Shown here: positions 9,760-46,200 of the stretch, one piece after another
Layout: each line of letters opens with the position of its first letter
Position numbering within the stretch: position 1 is the first letter of the stretch
NCBI GenBank assembly: GCA_030141605.1
Contig: JAQGDQ010000093.1
Location: forward strand, 434,001 to 498,000
Reading direction: 5' to 3'
DNA: 64,000 nt
Source: Tubiluchus corallicola
Taxonomy: Eukaryota; Priapulida; Priapulimorpha; Priapulimorphida; Tubiluchidae
Notes under the pieces: model-generated
What the model saw: only the letters and a program-made list of their open reading frames with translations
Database searches by the model: none
What the model was told of the DNA's origin: nothing
Position numbers and translations under genes: made by a program

Positions 9760-11590
9760 GTAAAATTTGGAAATTTTTTTATCTACGTTTTCAAGTTTTC
9801 TTCCATCAACATTAAATATATAAGTAAAGCAAATTTTGCAAAAGAGTGAAAGTGAAAAAATTAACGCAGTTTTGAGAAGACTTGCAGTATGACCTTTAGT
9901 TGAACTAGAAACACAATTTCATACAATAATAATTATGATAATAATATTCTACGTACAACATCATTATTGTACAGTAATATAATATTACTGTACAACAATA
10001 TGATGATTGTACCATTATAATAATACAATAGTATTGGTATCTATAATAATACTAACAGTAGACTCCAGCTCTTTGCAAATAGTCAGTTATTGATTAGTTT
10101 TGTAGTTAAATTATTAAACATAAGTATCATCTGTATGAATTTAACAAGTTTCTATGTAAATATATGTGATCAAGTTATTTACATCAAAATTAGATATATA
10201 AGTAAGGTATTTTTCTTTTTCAAATATAACCAGCAATCGAAAAGATGTTAGATCCAGATTCAGATAATTTATTTTATATCTTATAATACACGAAAAAATT
10301 AAGTACATAGCAAAATAAGTTATTAGTAGTTAGACAAAGGGTGGCGAAAAAACCCTAGAGGTTAGCACCCTTTCAGTTAAAGTTATTACAAGAAAATCTC
10401 GCGACGATTTGACCTACGATGAAACAAAGAAATCCGATCAAACTGAAAAATAATATAATGAAAGAGGTGATAAGAAAAAGTGAATCAAACTAGTTTTAAG
10501 TGGTAAAGCAATATGCAAAAATAAAAGAAACAAACTTAGGGAACAAACTGAGCAAAAAATGATAATGTTTGGTAAACCTGAAATAAGCATGCAATGAGAA
10601 AATAAAATTGAAATAACACTATAAACACATGAAACAGATTGATTTGTGTCAAACTAAAGCAAAAAAGAAACTAAATCGTAAACAAAGCAGCAAGCGACAA
10701 AATACTATGATTACATGGATACCAATACTATTGTATTACTATAAAGCTCTTTGGTCAGGAAACAACGAGATCTGCCCCAGTTCTGAAATGACCTTGAATG
10801 CCGAAACATTGTGTTTACTTAATCTTAGTTACATACATTTCGATATTACTTCCCACTGCAGATATACTAAGCAAACATTGTTCTAGTAACTGCAGTGCTA
10901 CATTGGGTCACCAGCAGTGCAAAAGCAACTCGGTCAGTACAAGTGCAACTTGTCCAGTTTGTATTTCTGACCATTTGATACGTGCTTTAACAATAACGTT
11001 ACTAATGTTATATTAAAGTATTTTCACTGGGAAAAGATTACTTGGATAAGTGTGTAATTATGTAAGTGGATCACTAATTTACTATCTCTATAATTATGTA
11101 CAAAACTGTATGCACCATGCACTTTCTTCAGAATATTTTTGGCTTCATTTGAGTGAAATTGAGTCTAGTCACTCGGAAAGATCTACATGTCTGTATGACC
11201 ATCCAGATGCATCGTAGTGGAAGAGGTTTCAAATCTTGTGATTTTATGTTGCCAATGCGATAGAGTAGGTATGTACTGTTTCGTGATTGTATTGATGTAG
11301 CGACCAGCAAATGTCCATTAGCTAATGATGTATGTTCCACTGTTTTTGAACGGGGAGGGTTCGACTCAAATCACTATACTCATATGGGTGTTGTTGTTGT
11401 TGTTGTTGTTGCTGCAGAATGCCTTTTGAAAACAAGTTTGACCATAGTCGAGGGACTCATTGAACTGGAGACTGGGACTTAAAAAATTGGCTCTGTCAAT
11501 AGATGCAAAAGATTTTTTAGTACACATTGGTTCACAGGTTTAGGTTTGGTCAATGTTAAAATGTTGAAATGATGAAATTCAAAATGGAAA
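9760..11590. other. AT-rich intergenic DNA without a recognisable gene
   Basis: Contains a palindrome with 14-bp arms at 9967-9995 (ttgtacagtaatat and its complement) and a (TTG)n tract at about 11393-11413. Short open frames have no recognisable content. Confidence 0.5.
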
Positions 11591-12180
11591 AAATGATGTC
11601 AATGCCACCATCTTAAATAAAAAAAAAATGGCAGATCGAACATCAGACAACTGTAGTCAATGCAGAATTCGTTCTGCACCTTCCTATCAAGTTTCATAAT
11701 GATCCATGGAGACATTTCGAAAAATGGTGTTAGTGCCGCCATCTTGAATTAAAAATGGCACTTCACAAATTGGACTTCGTCAGTTCGTGCAGAATTCCTT
11801 CTAGTATCCCTTTAAAATTTCATGATGATCAGTCAATGGGTGCAAAATTTATCCTTGTATATTCTTACAAAGTTTTATGACGATCCATTATTGGAACCTT
11901 AAGTTTTTTTGGAAAAGGATGTTATCGACGCCATCTTGAATTCAAGATGCAGATCAAACCCGACTCTTTCCATTAATGTGGAACTTGTTCTAGTATATTC
12001 CTATAAAGTTTCATGAGGATCCGTTGCGAATTGGCAGAAGGTTATAGGATGTTTTCGAAAATGACCTTATCGCTGTCATTTTGAATTGAAATGGCGGATC
12101 GAAGATCCGATTCCGTCAGTCGAAGTATTCGTTCTCGTATATCCGTGAGAATCTTCACAACGACCTAGTGTATATTGACG
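11590..12180. repeat. Degenerate tandem repeat, about 130-195 bp spacing, with a hairpin in each unit
   Basis: Four units can be aligned at the block ccgccatcttgaatt: near 11600, 11735, 11930 and 12070. Each continues through an ATGGCAGATCGAAC-like block, a GTCAGT...GAATTCGTTCT block and CTATAAAGTTTCATGATGATCC. In unit 3 the head is a perfect palindrome, catcttgaattcaagatg. An extra partial tail unit near 11830-11900 accounts for the wider spacing there. Confidence 0.75.
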
Positions 12181-12339
12181 GAGCCTTAAATTAGGCTTGT
12201 CGCCCAACAATAACAACATCCAGAATAGTAGCAATTTTGGTAAAACCACGACCAAAAAAGCCCAAGGCTCAGCTGTAGTTCTAATCGCACTGTTGGGGTG
12301 GTAGTATTTCTAAACTCTGCTCTCCTTGCTAGATGGCAG

Positions 12340-12665
12340 CACGTTCTGTCGAGTATCAACAAATCCTGAAATCGAAAGTTTACAAAACGGTGAATAATTG
12401 GTGTTAGAAGTTGAAAGTGCGCATTTTTAAATCTGTCTGTTTGTACTGTGAAGATTTATCAAATAGTTTTCAAAACTGTTCAGTACAGTGATTAGTTGTA
12501 GCGTCACTGCGAATGATCATCACCGCAGGCGTGTTTTGTCCTGTCACATCCACTGACTTGGTCATTAGCAACAGCAGCCTGTGTCTAAAATAAAGGCTTA
12601 CCCAAGGTTACAGCAATGTGGAAAGCATTAAGAACTTCTGGCAAAATGGCAGTTTTCTGTAGACG
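12340..12665 (+). promoter_or_regulatory. Putative 5' UTR exon and promoter region of PFKFB transcript a
   Basis: A donor cg|gtaaga at 12666 pairs with an acceptor gtaattgcag ending at 12850. This leaves an ATG (12616) that reads MWKALRTSGKMAVFCRR and stops three codons after the junction, i.e. a short upstream ORF. The transcription start is not determined; the left edge is a guess placed at a cluster of unique sequence beyond the tandem repeat. Confidence 0.4.
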
Positions 12666-12876
12666 GTAAGAGAATTGCGCAGAGAAGAATTTTTCGTTCT
12701 GTGTTCTCGTTGCAGCAATAAACGGGTTTTAACTCTTTGTGTTAGGCGTTGGAATTGCGTTATGTTTTTTTATGAATACATGTACATTAACTGTAAATTT
12801 ACTTCTGTCTGACTAGTGTCTAGTACAAGTACTACGTTTTGTAATTGCAGCAATAGTGATTAAGGTAATCAGTGCA

Positions 12877-37746
<24,870 letters not shown>

Positions 37747-38770
37747 TTGCCGCTAAAAGTTATACTTCAGATGTATAGTTCGGAGATTTATACATGTAAT
37801 GATGATTTCACAACTCTTATTTAACTCTTTCATTACGAAAGACATGCTGCCTATGTGTTTCATGTAAAGGGCGGAAAGCAGTAGCCCGAGGTCAGCACTA
37901 AGCGCAGTTACCCAGGTCTGGTTATTTCACTGGCATGGCCAAGCAAAAACGTAGAAAAGTTTAACAGCTGTGGGATTGGGGTTGCTTCGCAACAAGTAAC
38001 GCTAACCAGCCAATCAGCGTTTGAAACCAGGTGCATTTCAGAATACTGTACTGTATGGTATGTCCCCATGCAAAATTGCTTATTGATAGTTGATGAAACG
38101 TACTGCATTTTTGTAAAATGATTGCATATTATGATTAGTATTGTGTCCTTTGTGAAAACTGATTTCCAAATATAAGTACATGCTTATTTATGAGGGTGTG
38201 CACGTGTGTGTGTGCATGAGTGCATGCATGTGTGCGCAGATGTGTGTGCATGTATCTAAATAAAACTAATATTCAATATTAGTGCTTAATAACAAATGGC
38301 TTTTTGTTTATTTACAAGATTCTGTTTTAGTAACACACGAGAAGAAGTTATTGTCAAATGTACAAAACCCAATGTGGTCCAGTTAAAAAGCAACTACGTA
38401 ATGAAAGGGTTAAAGAAGGCCAAGTGGCTATATATATTGCTTCTTTGCATGTGTAAAATATTCTCATAAGTTCTTGTATTTCGCTTAACTTATAGTGATA
38501 GTGATTGTTCGTTTGCTTGGAAATATAAATAAAGTGGAGTTGAGTTGTTAGTAAATGTGGGATTTAGTTGCTTATGCCTCCACCAGGTGAAAAAAAGAAC
38601 AACTAGATTCTGTTAAAAAAGTGATCAAGACAATTATTATTTTTTGTTTAATGCAGTATTGATTATTAGTGCTCAAACATAGTTTATTTTTAGAGCTTTT
38701 GTAAGTTTATTATGTAAATAATGGTCTATTGTGCTAAGTATTTGTAAATAACAGAATAAATATATAAATT
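37747..38770 (+). other. PFKFB: PFKFB 3' UTR with candidate poly(A) signals
   Basis: AATAAA occurs at 38259-38264, 38528-38533 and 38755-38760. A TG/CA-rich imperfect microsatellite (about 38190-38255) precedes the first. Alternative polyadenylation is possible; which site is used cannot be told. Confidence 0.5.
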
Positions 38771-38910
38771 AATGCTTAGCACAGACCCTGACAATACTGG
38801 TCGTTGTTGTTTTTGCACTAGCGTTATAGTTCTGAATATATATTATTTTCCGTTAAATGTAAAAACAGATTTTTGCACAAAGTGCTTGCGCTTTCTTATA
38901 TCAAGTTGTA

Positions 38911-39452
38911 CAGTAAATTACCCATAACTCAAATTCAACTTTGAGCTAGGCGATGTTGACCATTTTCCAGCGTAGAAACTTTAAACCCCTCCTCCAGACA
39001 GAAGCTATATAGAAGGCAGTAAGTTAACCTTTCTATACATAAATGACGACATTTGATGACAATTACATAAAGAATAACAATTTATGTAGTGAAGCAATTT
39101 TTTGTGTTACAAAAGGACATGTACACAACACTGTTAAACAGTATGACAGTGGGGCTACCAATGTCTTCGTACTGCAGTTCAGTTTGTGCAGAGAAAATAA
39201 TCTGGGGGGGGGGGTGACTTGTAAGTCATCAGTTTTTTTCGGAAGACTATTGTTTTTTGAGTTGTACGAAGCTTTATTTTTCTGGAGTAAAAATTACTTT
39301 TTTGAGTTAGGCAGAGTAAGTACATGTATTTTGATTAAATGGATAATAATTTTTTACTTGAGTTAAGCGAAATTTGGGAAAAAACGAAAGATTTCATCCG
39401 TTCTCCTAAAATTCTTCGAGTTATGCGATTTTGAGTTACGAGTAGTTTACTG
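38911..39452. mobile_element. pogo/Tigger-like MITE with TA duplication
   Basis: CAGTAAATTACCCATAACTC at the left and GAGTTACGAGTAGTTTACTG at the right form inverted repeats of about 26 bp, flanked by TA on both sides. It lies between the two convergent genes and includes a G8 run near 39206. Confidence 0.88.
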
Positions 39453-39635
39453 TAGAAATATAACAGAATACGAGTGTTTAAATATCATATATATTTTGCA
39501 CCAGTGTCTGTGGTTTGGCAGTTTGTGTTTTAAAGTGAAATTGCGTGATGAAATATTGAAAATTGTGTGATATTTAAGTGGCGCAAACTGCATGTGCTAT
39601 ATGGTGTTAATATTTGCTCACTGTGCTGTTAAAAT

Positions 39636-40023
39636 CAGTGGCGGCTCTTGTACTGTGGAACTGCAGCATCCCCTACTTTCACTCAATATTATGGAACCAG
39701 AGCACATGGAGGTAGTATTTCTTGCGGCCATGCGCAGATGTCTGAGCCTAGGTAGGGAAAGTACTGTCACTCACACAGTTTGTTGTCGGTTCTCGCGTGT
39801 TTACCGTAAATGGATCAAGTTTGAACTGCGACAATTTTGGCTATTAGTAAGCAAAAAATATTTTTGGTTGGGATTTTATCAAGTTTTTGTAATAAACTGT
39901 CTTGTTTGTTTAAAATTACAACATTAAATTACATACGTTTGTTTCGTTTTACACAGTATTAAAACAATGGCTGAAGATTTTCTGAAGCAGCACCCCCATA
40001 ATTTTAGCTACGAGCCGCCACTG
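39636..40023 (+). mobile_element. hAT-like MITE family C, copy 2
   Basis: Termini CAGTGGCGGCTC and GAGCCGCCACTG, with 8-bp duplications gttaaaat/gttgaaat. Confidence 0.88.
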
Positions 40024-40787
40024 GTTGAAATCCTTAATTGAACTTGGACAGGGTGAATCATGACAATGAAATTGAAGATGTTCACAATAAAGGAAAAGTC
40101 ACATTTTTGAGTGCAGTTTGAATGCACTTCAAAGTGTAAGAAAACTATAAACTTTGTAACTACTTGTATCGTCTGTTTTTGTGGGAAATCTACGATAAGC
40201 CTGTAAAAAAGTTTATTTTGTGACTAAACTATAAAAATCATGTAATTTACTAAATTTAGCGAAATCGTTTATATGAAAAATAAAAAATAGCTTTACAGAT
40301 AAATTTTTGCATTTGTTGTGTTCACTTTCGTCTTATTTAGAAGTGAGGAAACAGCTAACGAGTTAAAATCGTACGACAATCGTAAACAAAAATGTACACA
40401 CAATGTTGACTGATTTATAATGTAAATATATATTAACGAGAAATAAATTTGTACAAATAAAGAATTTTTAAATGAAATTTACACAATATATATTGACAAG
40501 TGATAACAATTTGAATCATGGGACAGATTTTCTTAAAGCAAACTAGTATATTATAATTCAGCAGAATTAATTAGTTACTAAATAAACTTGCAAGTCTTTG
40601 CAGTAAATCAATTACAGAAAATGTGATTAATCATAGTAATATATCAGTATATTTCATTTACATGTACTGCACACAATTTTCAGTGAATCCCATGGTTTGG
40701 GGTCACCAAAGGTCAAGGTCAGAGATCTTAAAACAATGACTATAATTTCACACTCACTAAATTGAAAAATAATTGATTTTCGATGAA

Positions 40788-43293
40788 TTTATTAATGTAA
40801 ATATGCAATAAATGTTAGGTTATATTTAACGCAACATATGGCACCATATGTCTATTTATTTGGTAGCTCTATCATCATACAGCAACCATTATATAACTGC
40901 CTTACAACTATTGCAGACCACATAAAGTGAGATGAACTGCACTGAGAATGAACTAAATAATTATCTAACTACAGTGAGTCTAACTTCTCAACTAAAAATA
41001 TTATAACTAGATAGAATACAAATAAATATACAGGTCTATCTATAAGCTCATTTTGGTAAAAGTATAAAACATTATATAATTAGATTTTTTTAGTACCAGT
41101 ATAACTGTCTAAGATACTATACAAACAAGAAAGTAACATTTCGGGCATCTAAATTCAGACCAGGCCGAATAATTATTACAAGGAGAGAAGCCATTTTTAC
41201 AGTTTTTCAGTAAAATTCACTCATAGGTGGCACGATTATGCATAACTGCACTTAATTGCAGTCTGCTGTCATCTTTTTGCAAGGAAATACATTACTATAA
41301 GTTTTTTTGCAAGCGAAAGTAACCTCATCTGTTTTCATGCAAAGGTACAAAAGAGGGTACAAGAGTGTAAAATATGACATTCTGTGTCACACAGAGAAAA
41401 GGCATAAGGAGTAAGCCATAAGGTGTCTTCCATCTTTCAAAAGGCATATATCATAATCCGAGGCATGCTGCTTACTCTGTGTAAATAGTAAGGTGTTTTG
41501 GCATAATCCGTTTCGGCGATGCACTAATCTAACTGCAGTATTAGTGAAATGTGGTGCCTAAAATTGCTTTTTAATGTTTATAAGATGATTCTGTTATGAA
41601 TTCTTATAATACAAACAAATTATAAACTATAAAAACTGCAAACCTGCTAACTGCCACATTAGAGATGACAACACCTTATGGCTAATGAAATTAAAGGCCA
41701 AATTCATTTCGCAATACGGTACCTTAGGAACCACTCAAAACGGCTTGCGAGGAGCCTGCATCTACTGGTTAGCATATGTTCATTTTTCATGGGGTGGGCT
41801 TTTTCTCTTCAAAGCTTACATCTTACAGATTATGATCAGCTCTATCGTTTAAATTTTACAAACAATTATCTGTTTGCACGTGTAAGTTTTAGTTTTGAGA
41901 CAAACACTACATTCTTTCCGTGTAAACAAAACACAAGACAGTCCAGATGTTAGGAAATTTCAAATCACATCTAAATTCATTGAATGCCTCGCTGTTTCGA
42001 ACATCAGGTAACATTCGGAGGTTCTAGAGAGCTGTCAAGTTCAGTGCAAGATTTACTGCACGTATTTGTGAGTTTACATCTCTACTTTGCCCTCGGGTAC
42101 AGATACCAGTTCTAAGTTAATTACTTTTTACATTTTATCCAGGCCTCTGTCAGTAGCAACGTATCTTACAAAGAACATTGGAAGGGAAATCGTTGAAATG
42201 TGAACATAGTGAGAATACATGTAGACTTGTCCATTATATTATGTACTAAACTAAACAGTGTACACTTTAACTGTATGTTTTGCTATAAAGCTTTAAAAAC
42301 TATTGTAAATATTTTAAAAATTTTTAGCTTGTTTACAGCGGGCCTATCAGTGATGTTTTTCTGCTAAAGTCAATGTGTTTAGCAATATTTACTATTATTT
42401 GTTGTATGCAGTATTGCTGCTAAATTTAACAGTGTCTGTCACATGCATGAATGGAATTCTGGCTGATGCATTAATCATTCATTGAAATAATAACATGTTT
42501 TATCAAACTGAACGCATAATTGACAAAGTATTTGATCTCTTGTATTCAAGGTAAGAAATGGAAAACGTTCATTATCTGTCGAAATCATGAAATGTCCGTT
42601 AAATCCTCCGAAAGCATACTACTGGACATGCTCAATGTGGGAAATCTTTTGTACTTTGCACTAGCTGTCCGTCACTGTGAAATATTCACAGAAGTGATAC
42701 AATGTCAAGAGTGAAATGCCAATCACTACAGGCCAGACATAATGGACTCCCTAATATACAGCATAAAACATATTAATATTACATAAGAGGCAAAACTCTC
42801 TAAATAAACTAATTTAATAAAATTAATTTACAGACACAAACACTTTTTTCTGAACACCTCTTATTTCCTCGCCATAACGCACTAACCAAACTAAATAACA
42901 AGCCAATTCTACAATATAATCTATAAAATCCTTCACTACTGTTTCTTATAATCTGTTAACTCCAACATCATTCTATAAACTCTAGTCACGCTAACAATTC
43001 TCACGAATCTTCCTTGTCTATTCTGCAATGGATAATATTTACAAACATTTCCACAGCACCGATATTTAGGAATTTTGTAGCTTCAAAAGCGCGATATCGA
43101 AAAGCCCTAATCGCACAGCGCGACACATCAGCGGTATCGTTCTTTTTTTTTAAAAAAATACTCTCACAAGTACAGAAAAATCATATATATTAAAGACATT
43201 AAAGATTGCATCCAGTGCCATAGAATCTCTTTGCCAATTTTCAAAGCAATATATTACACATAACATGGCCTCTTAAGCAATTAAAAGGTAATT
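40788..43293 (-). other. Probable RSBN1 3' UTR
   Basis: The minus-strand stop is at 43294. The first clear AATAAA signals on that strand are at about 40855-40860 and 40788-40793 (TTTATT on plus). The stretch holds no recognised repeat or gene. A UTR of about 2.5 kb is inferred. Confidence 0.35.
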
Positions 43294-46200
43294 TCAATCA
43301 TCCGGTACCATACGAGCAGTAGCCTCACCAGATGGTTCGCCAGGCTCGGTTACCTCCGGTTTCTCGTTCGGATAATACTGCTTTAATCGTATGTGCCAGG
43401 CAATGCTAGTGACGGCACTTATCGTGCGGAATTGATGTATGATGTTACGCGGAATGAAATAGATGCAATTGTCATGGAGCTTCACTCGGGCATAGCGGAT
43501 CCCGTTCTCCCGCCGGAGTTGGTTCAGCTTTGCATCTTCCACCCATTGAATGCACTGCAAAAATATTCAAAACTTTTACTATTCAGACACAAGATGGGGA
43601 AGCAGAACATATTGAAATTTGAGCTGTAGAAAAACTGGTTTCCAGATTTAACGTTTAACAATGTTTCGTGTGAATTACGGTGAACGGTCAGACACACATT
43701 CAACTCTAGTGAGTGATCTCCAAACTGAAGTTGTTTGCAAGGAGGTGGCACACGTGTAACTGTAATCAAATGAATTCTGTCAAACAAATGAGAGTTATAG
43801 TAACAATGGAGCTGATGCCAGAGTTGTTCGTTTTGGTTAAACAAAATGGGAAATTACACTCTGTGATTATTTTTGAGGCCATGTTAACAGGAAAGTTTAC
43901 ACAACAAAACCAAATCCATTTAAGAATAACAGACAATAATAATTAGAAATAACTAGGATTAGACGTTTAACTTCAGATGCTTTTTACCACCAGGCCATAG
44001 ATGATTTATTTACAAATCTCTGCACATTTTCTCAGCTTTTAACATTAATGTTGTAACAAATGAACTTGTACGTTTGTTCCTGCACGGGAACCATACCTTA
44101 GATAATTCTGTGAACATTCAAATTTTTGTTTTAGTGCAGTCTTTTATTTCAAACACAAAGCGCTTTAAATAGTATTAGCTTTGTTACTCTTGTTACCTAG
44201 TAATGTTCATGTTTATTGCAACATTTCTTACACATAGTGGGCATCATTGTTCAGCCTCTGTCTAGCATTTTGCTCCCACTAAGGGAGAACATAGATCAGT
44301 TGTAAAACTGTCTATTTCAAACCTAGTCATATGTTACATCTTCAATAAACTTTATGTTTAAACCAACTTCAAACGCTGGCGTTAGAACAAGATGTTGGTT
44401 TTGAAAAAATGGTACACATTTAGAACTTTACACCAATTCAGTAGTTCTTTGAGATTTCGATCTAATTTCAATGAAAGAATTTTGAAAAGCTTTGGTTTAT
44501 CTGTATCTATTTTCAAACGTTCTGTTTTGTTTGTTTAAAAAATTGTAAAGTGTAGAGCGACATTTGAGATACCCTGTATATTGTAACGCTGACAATGCTC
44601 TATTGTTGTTATCAATTCCTGTTAGAAGAGATTCACAATTATACAGTAACGCATTCATCTATATGCACCAGTGAACTCCCTATAACTGTTTGTGCTGTGT
44701 TAGGATCAAACTCTAAACATGGTACCCTCTCACGCCCACAGATATTCCTCTCCACACTGCTACATGTATTCATGAAGTTAAGACTTAATGGGGAGATTAT
44801 TTTTGGGAACTTACCTGCGATACAGGAGGTTCGTGTAAATCAAGCTGAAGTTTCTCTGTTACCTCGTCAAAATCGGCTGCATGAAAACATATCACATCCT
44901 TCGCTGCTCTATTGCAAGTATACCTGGAAATTTCAAGCACAACTTCAACTCACTTCTGACACACAGTTTTTTAATTGGCCGACCAGTGGCCCCGAATTGA
45001 GCGAGTGACTTTTACATAAAGGCACTACTTCAACTCACTTCTGACAAACAGTCTTTTAATTGGCCGACCAGTGGTCCCGAATTGAGCGAGTGACTTTTAC
45101 ATAAAGGCACTACTTCAACTCACTTCTGACAAACAGTCTTTTAATTGGCCGACCAGTGGCCCCGAACTGAGCGAGTGATTATTACCTAAGTGCATTACTT
45201 TTGGCCACATGAGATGTGAATAAACAGGGTTGCACAAATCCCTCAGTCTTAGGAACTAGTTCCACTCCCAGCTCCTAGTTCTCTGGCAAAAAAGGAACTA
45301 ATTCCATTTTGCTAAGACAGAAGAAACCAATCCATACTCCTAGTTCTTCCCCCTTTTTAAAACGAAGCAAGTTCCAAGTTCTATTTTGTTAAGGTGAACT
45401 AAATGCAAGTTCAAAGTACAGACGAACCTCGTTATACCCCCCCCCCCCCCCCCCCCGCTATAATGCCAGCCAAGATAAAGTAAATGAATTGCTGCTGAAA
45501 AACAGCAGATGTGTTATAAAAACAATGACTTCTGAACAGAAAAACAATTATGGTGTTTAAATTAAGATTTACATCTTGTTGCAAGTGACTGTATCAAAGC
45601 GAATATTGAAGTTTTGAGCAAGGAACATACATTTTAAGAATACAAGAGTTGCGTAGCTATGCTTCAGTACTGAATTAACTGATGTGAATTTAATAGCTGT
45701 AAAAGCTGTTTGCCCCAAGGTCAAATTATATGCTGCAGCTATTTATAGTCTTACTTATCTAGTAATGTTATGTTGGGAGCATGTGGGTGGGCTGCCTGGT
45801 TGCATATTTCTCTTAACAAGAGACAGTAGTACTTCACAAGATCGCTACTCCACATTGCGTTACCTAAAAGTTAGGCAGCGCGCTGCCATAGAACTACACC
45901 TGCATTAGTTTTATTAATGCAACAAAAATGTACAGTATAACACATGTATTGTTGTAGATATATTAATATTATATTATTTATGACGTATCAAAATTAACTA
46001 GGAAACGAAATAGAGGTTACAGACTGGAGTGGCTTTGATATTTAATGAACCTCGCCTTACCACCAACCCCGCTATAGTGCCATATTTAGTGGTGTCCCAG
46101 ATCTGGCATTATAATGAGATTTGACTGCACCAGAGAGAACTGGTTCAAGCAAATGTGCAGGAAACACGAGAAACTTCCAGTGTAAACTGTGCTTAAATGT

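Noticed and set aside
39043-39366. 107-codon open frame between the two genes
   Set aside because: It lies wholly inside the pogo-like MITE 38911-39452 and shows no transposase motif.
39592-39927. 111-codon plus-strand open frame
   Set aside because: Mostly inside family C MITE copy 2; no recognisable domain.
44595-45008. 137-codon plus-strand open frame
   Set aside because: It overlaps an RSBN1 exon on the opposite strand and the 85-bp repeat; no domain content.
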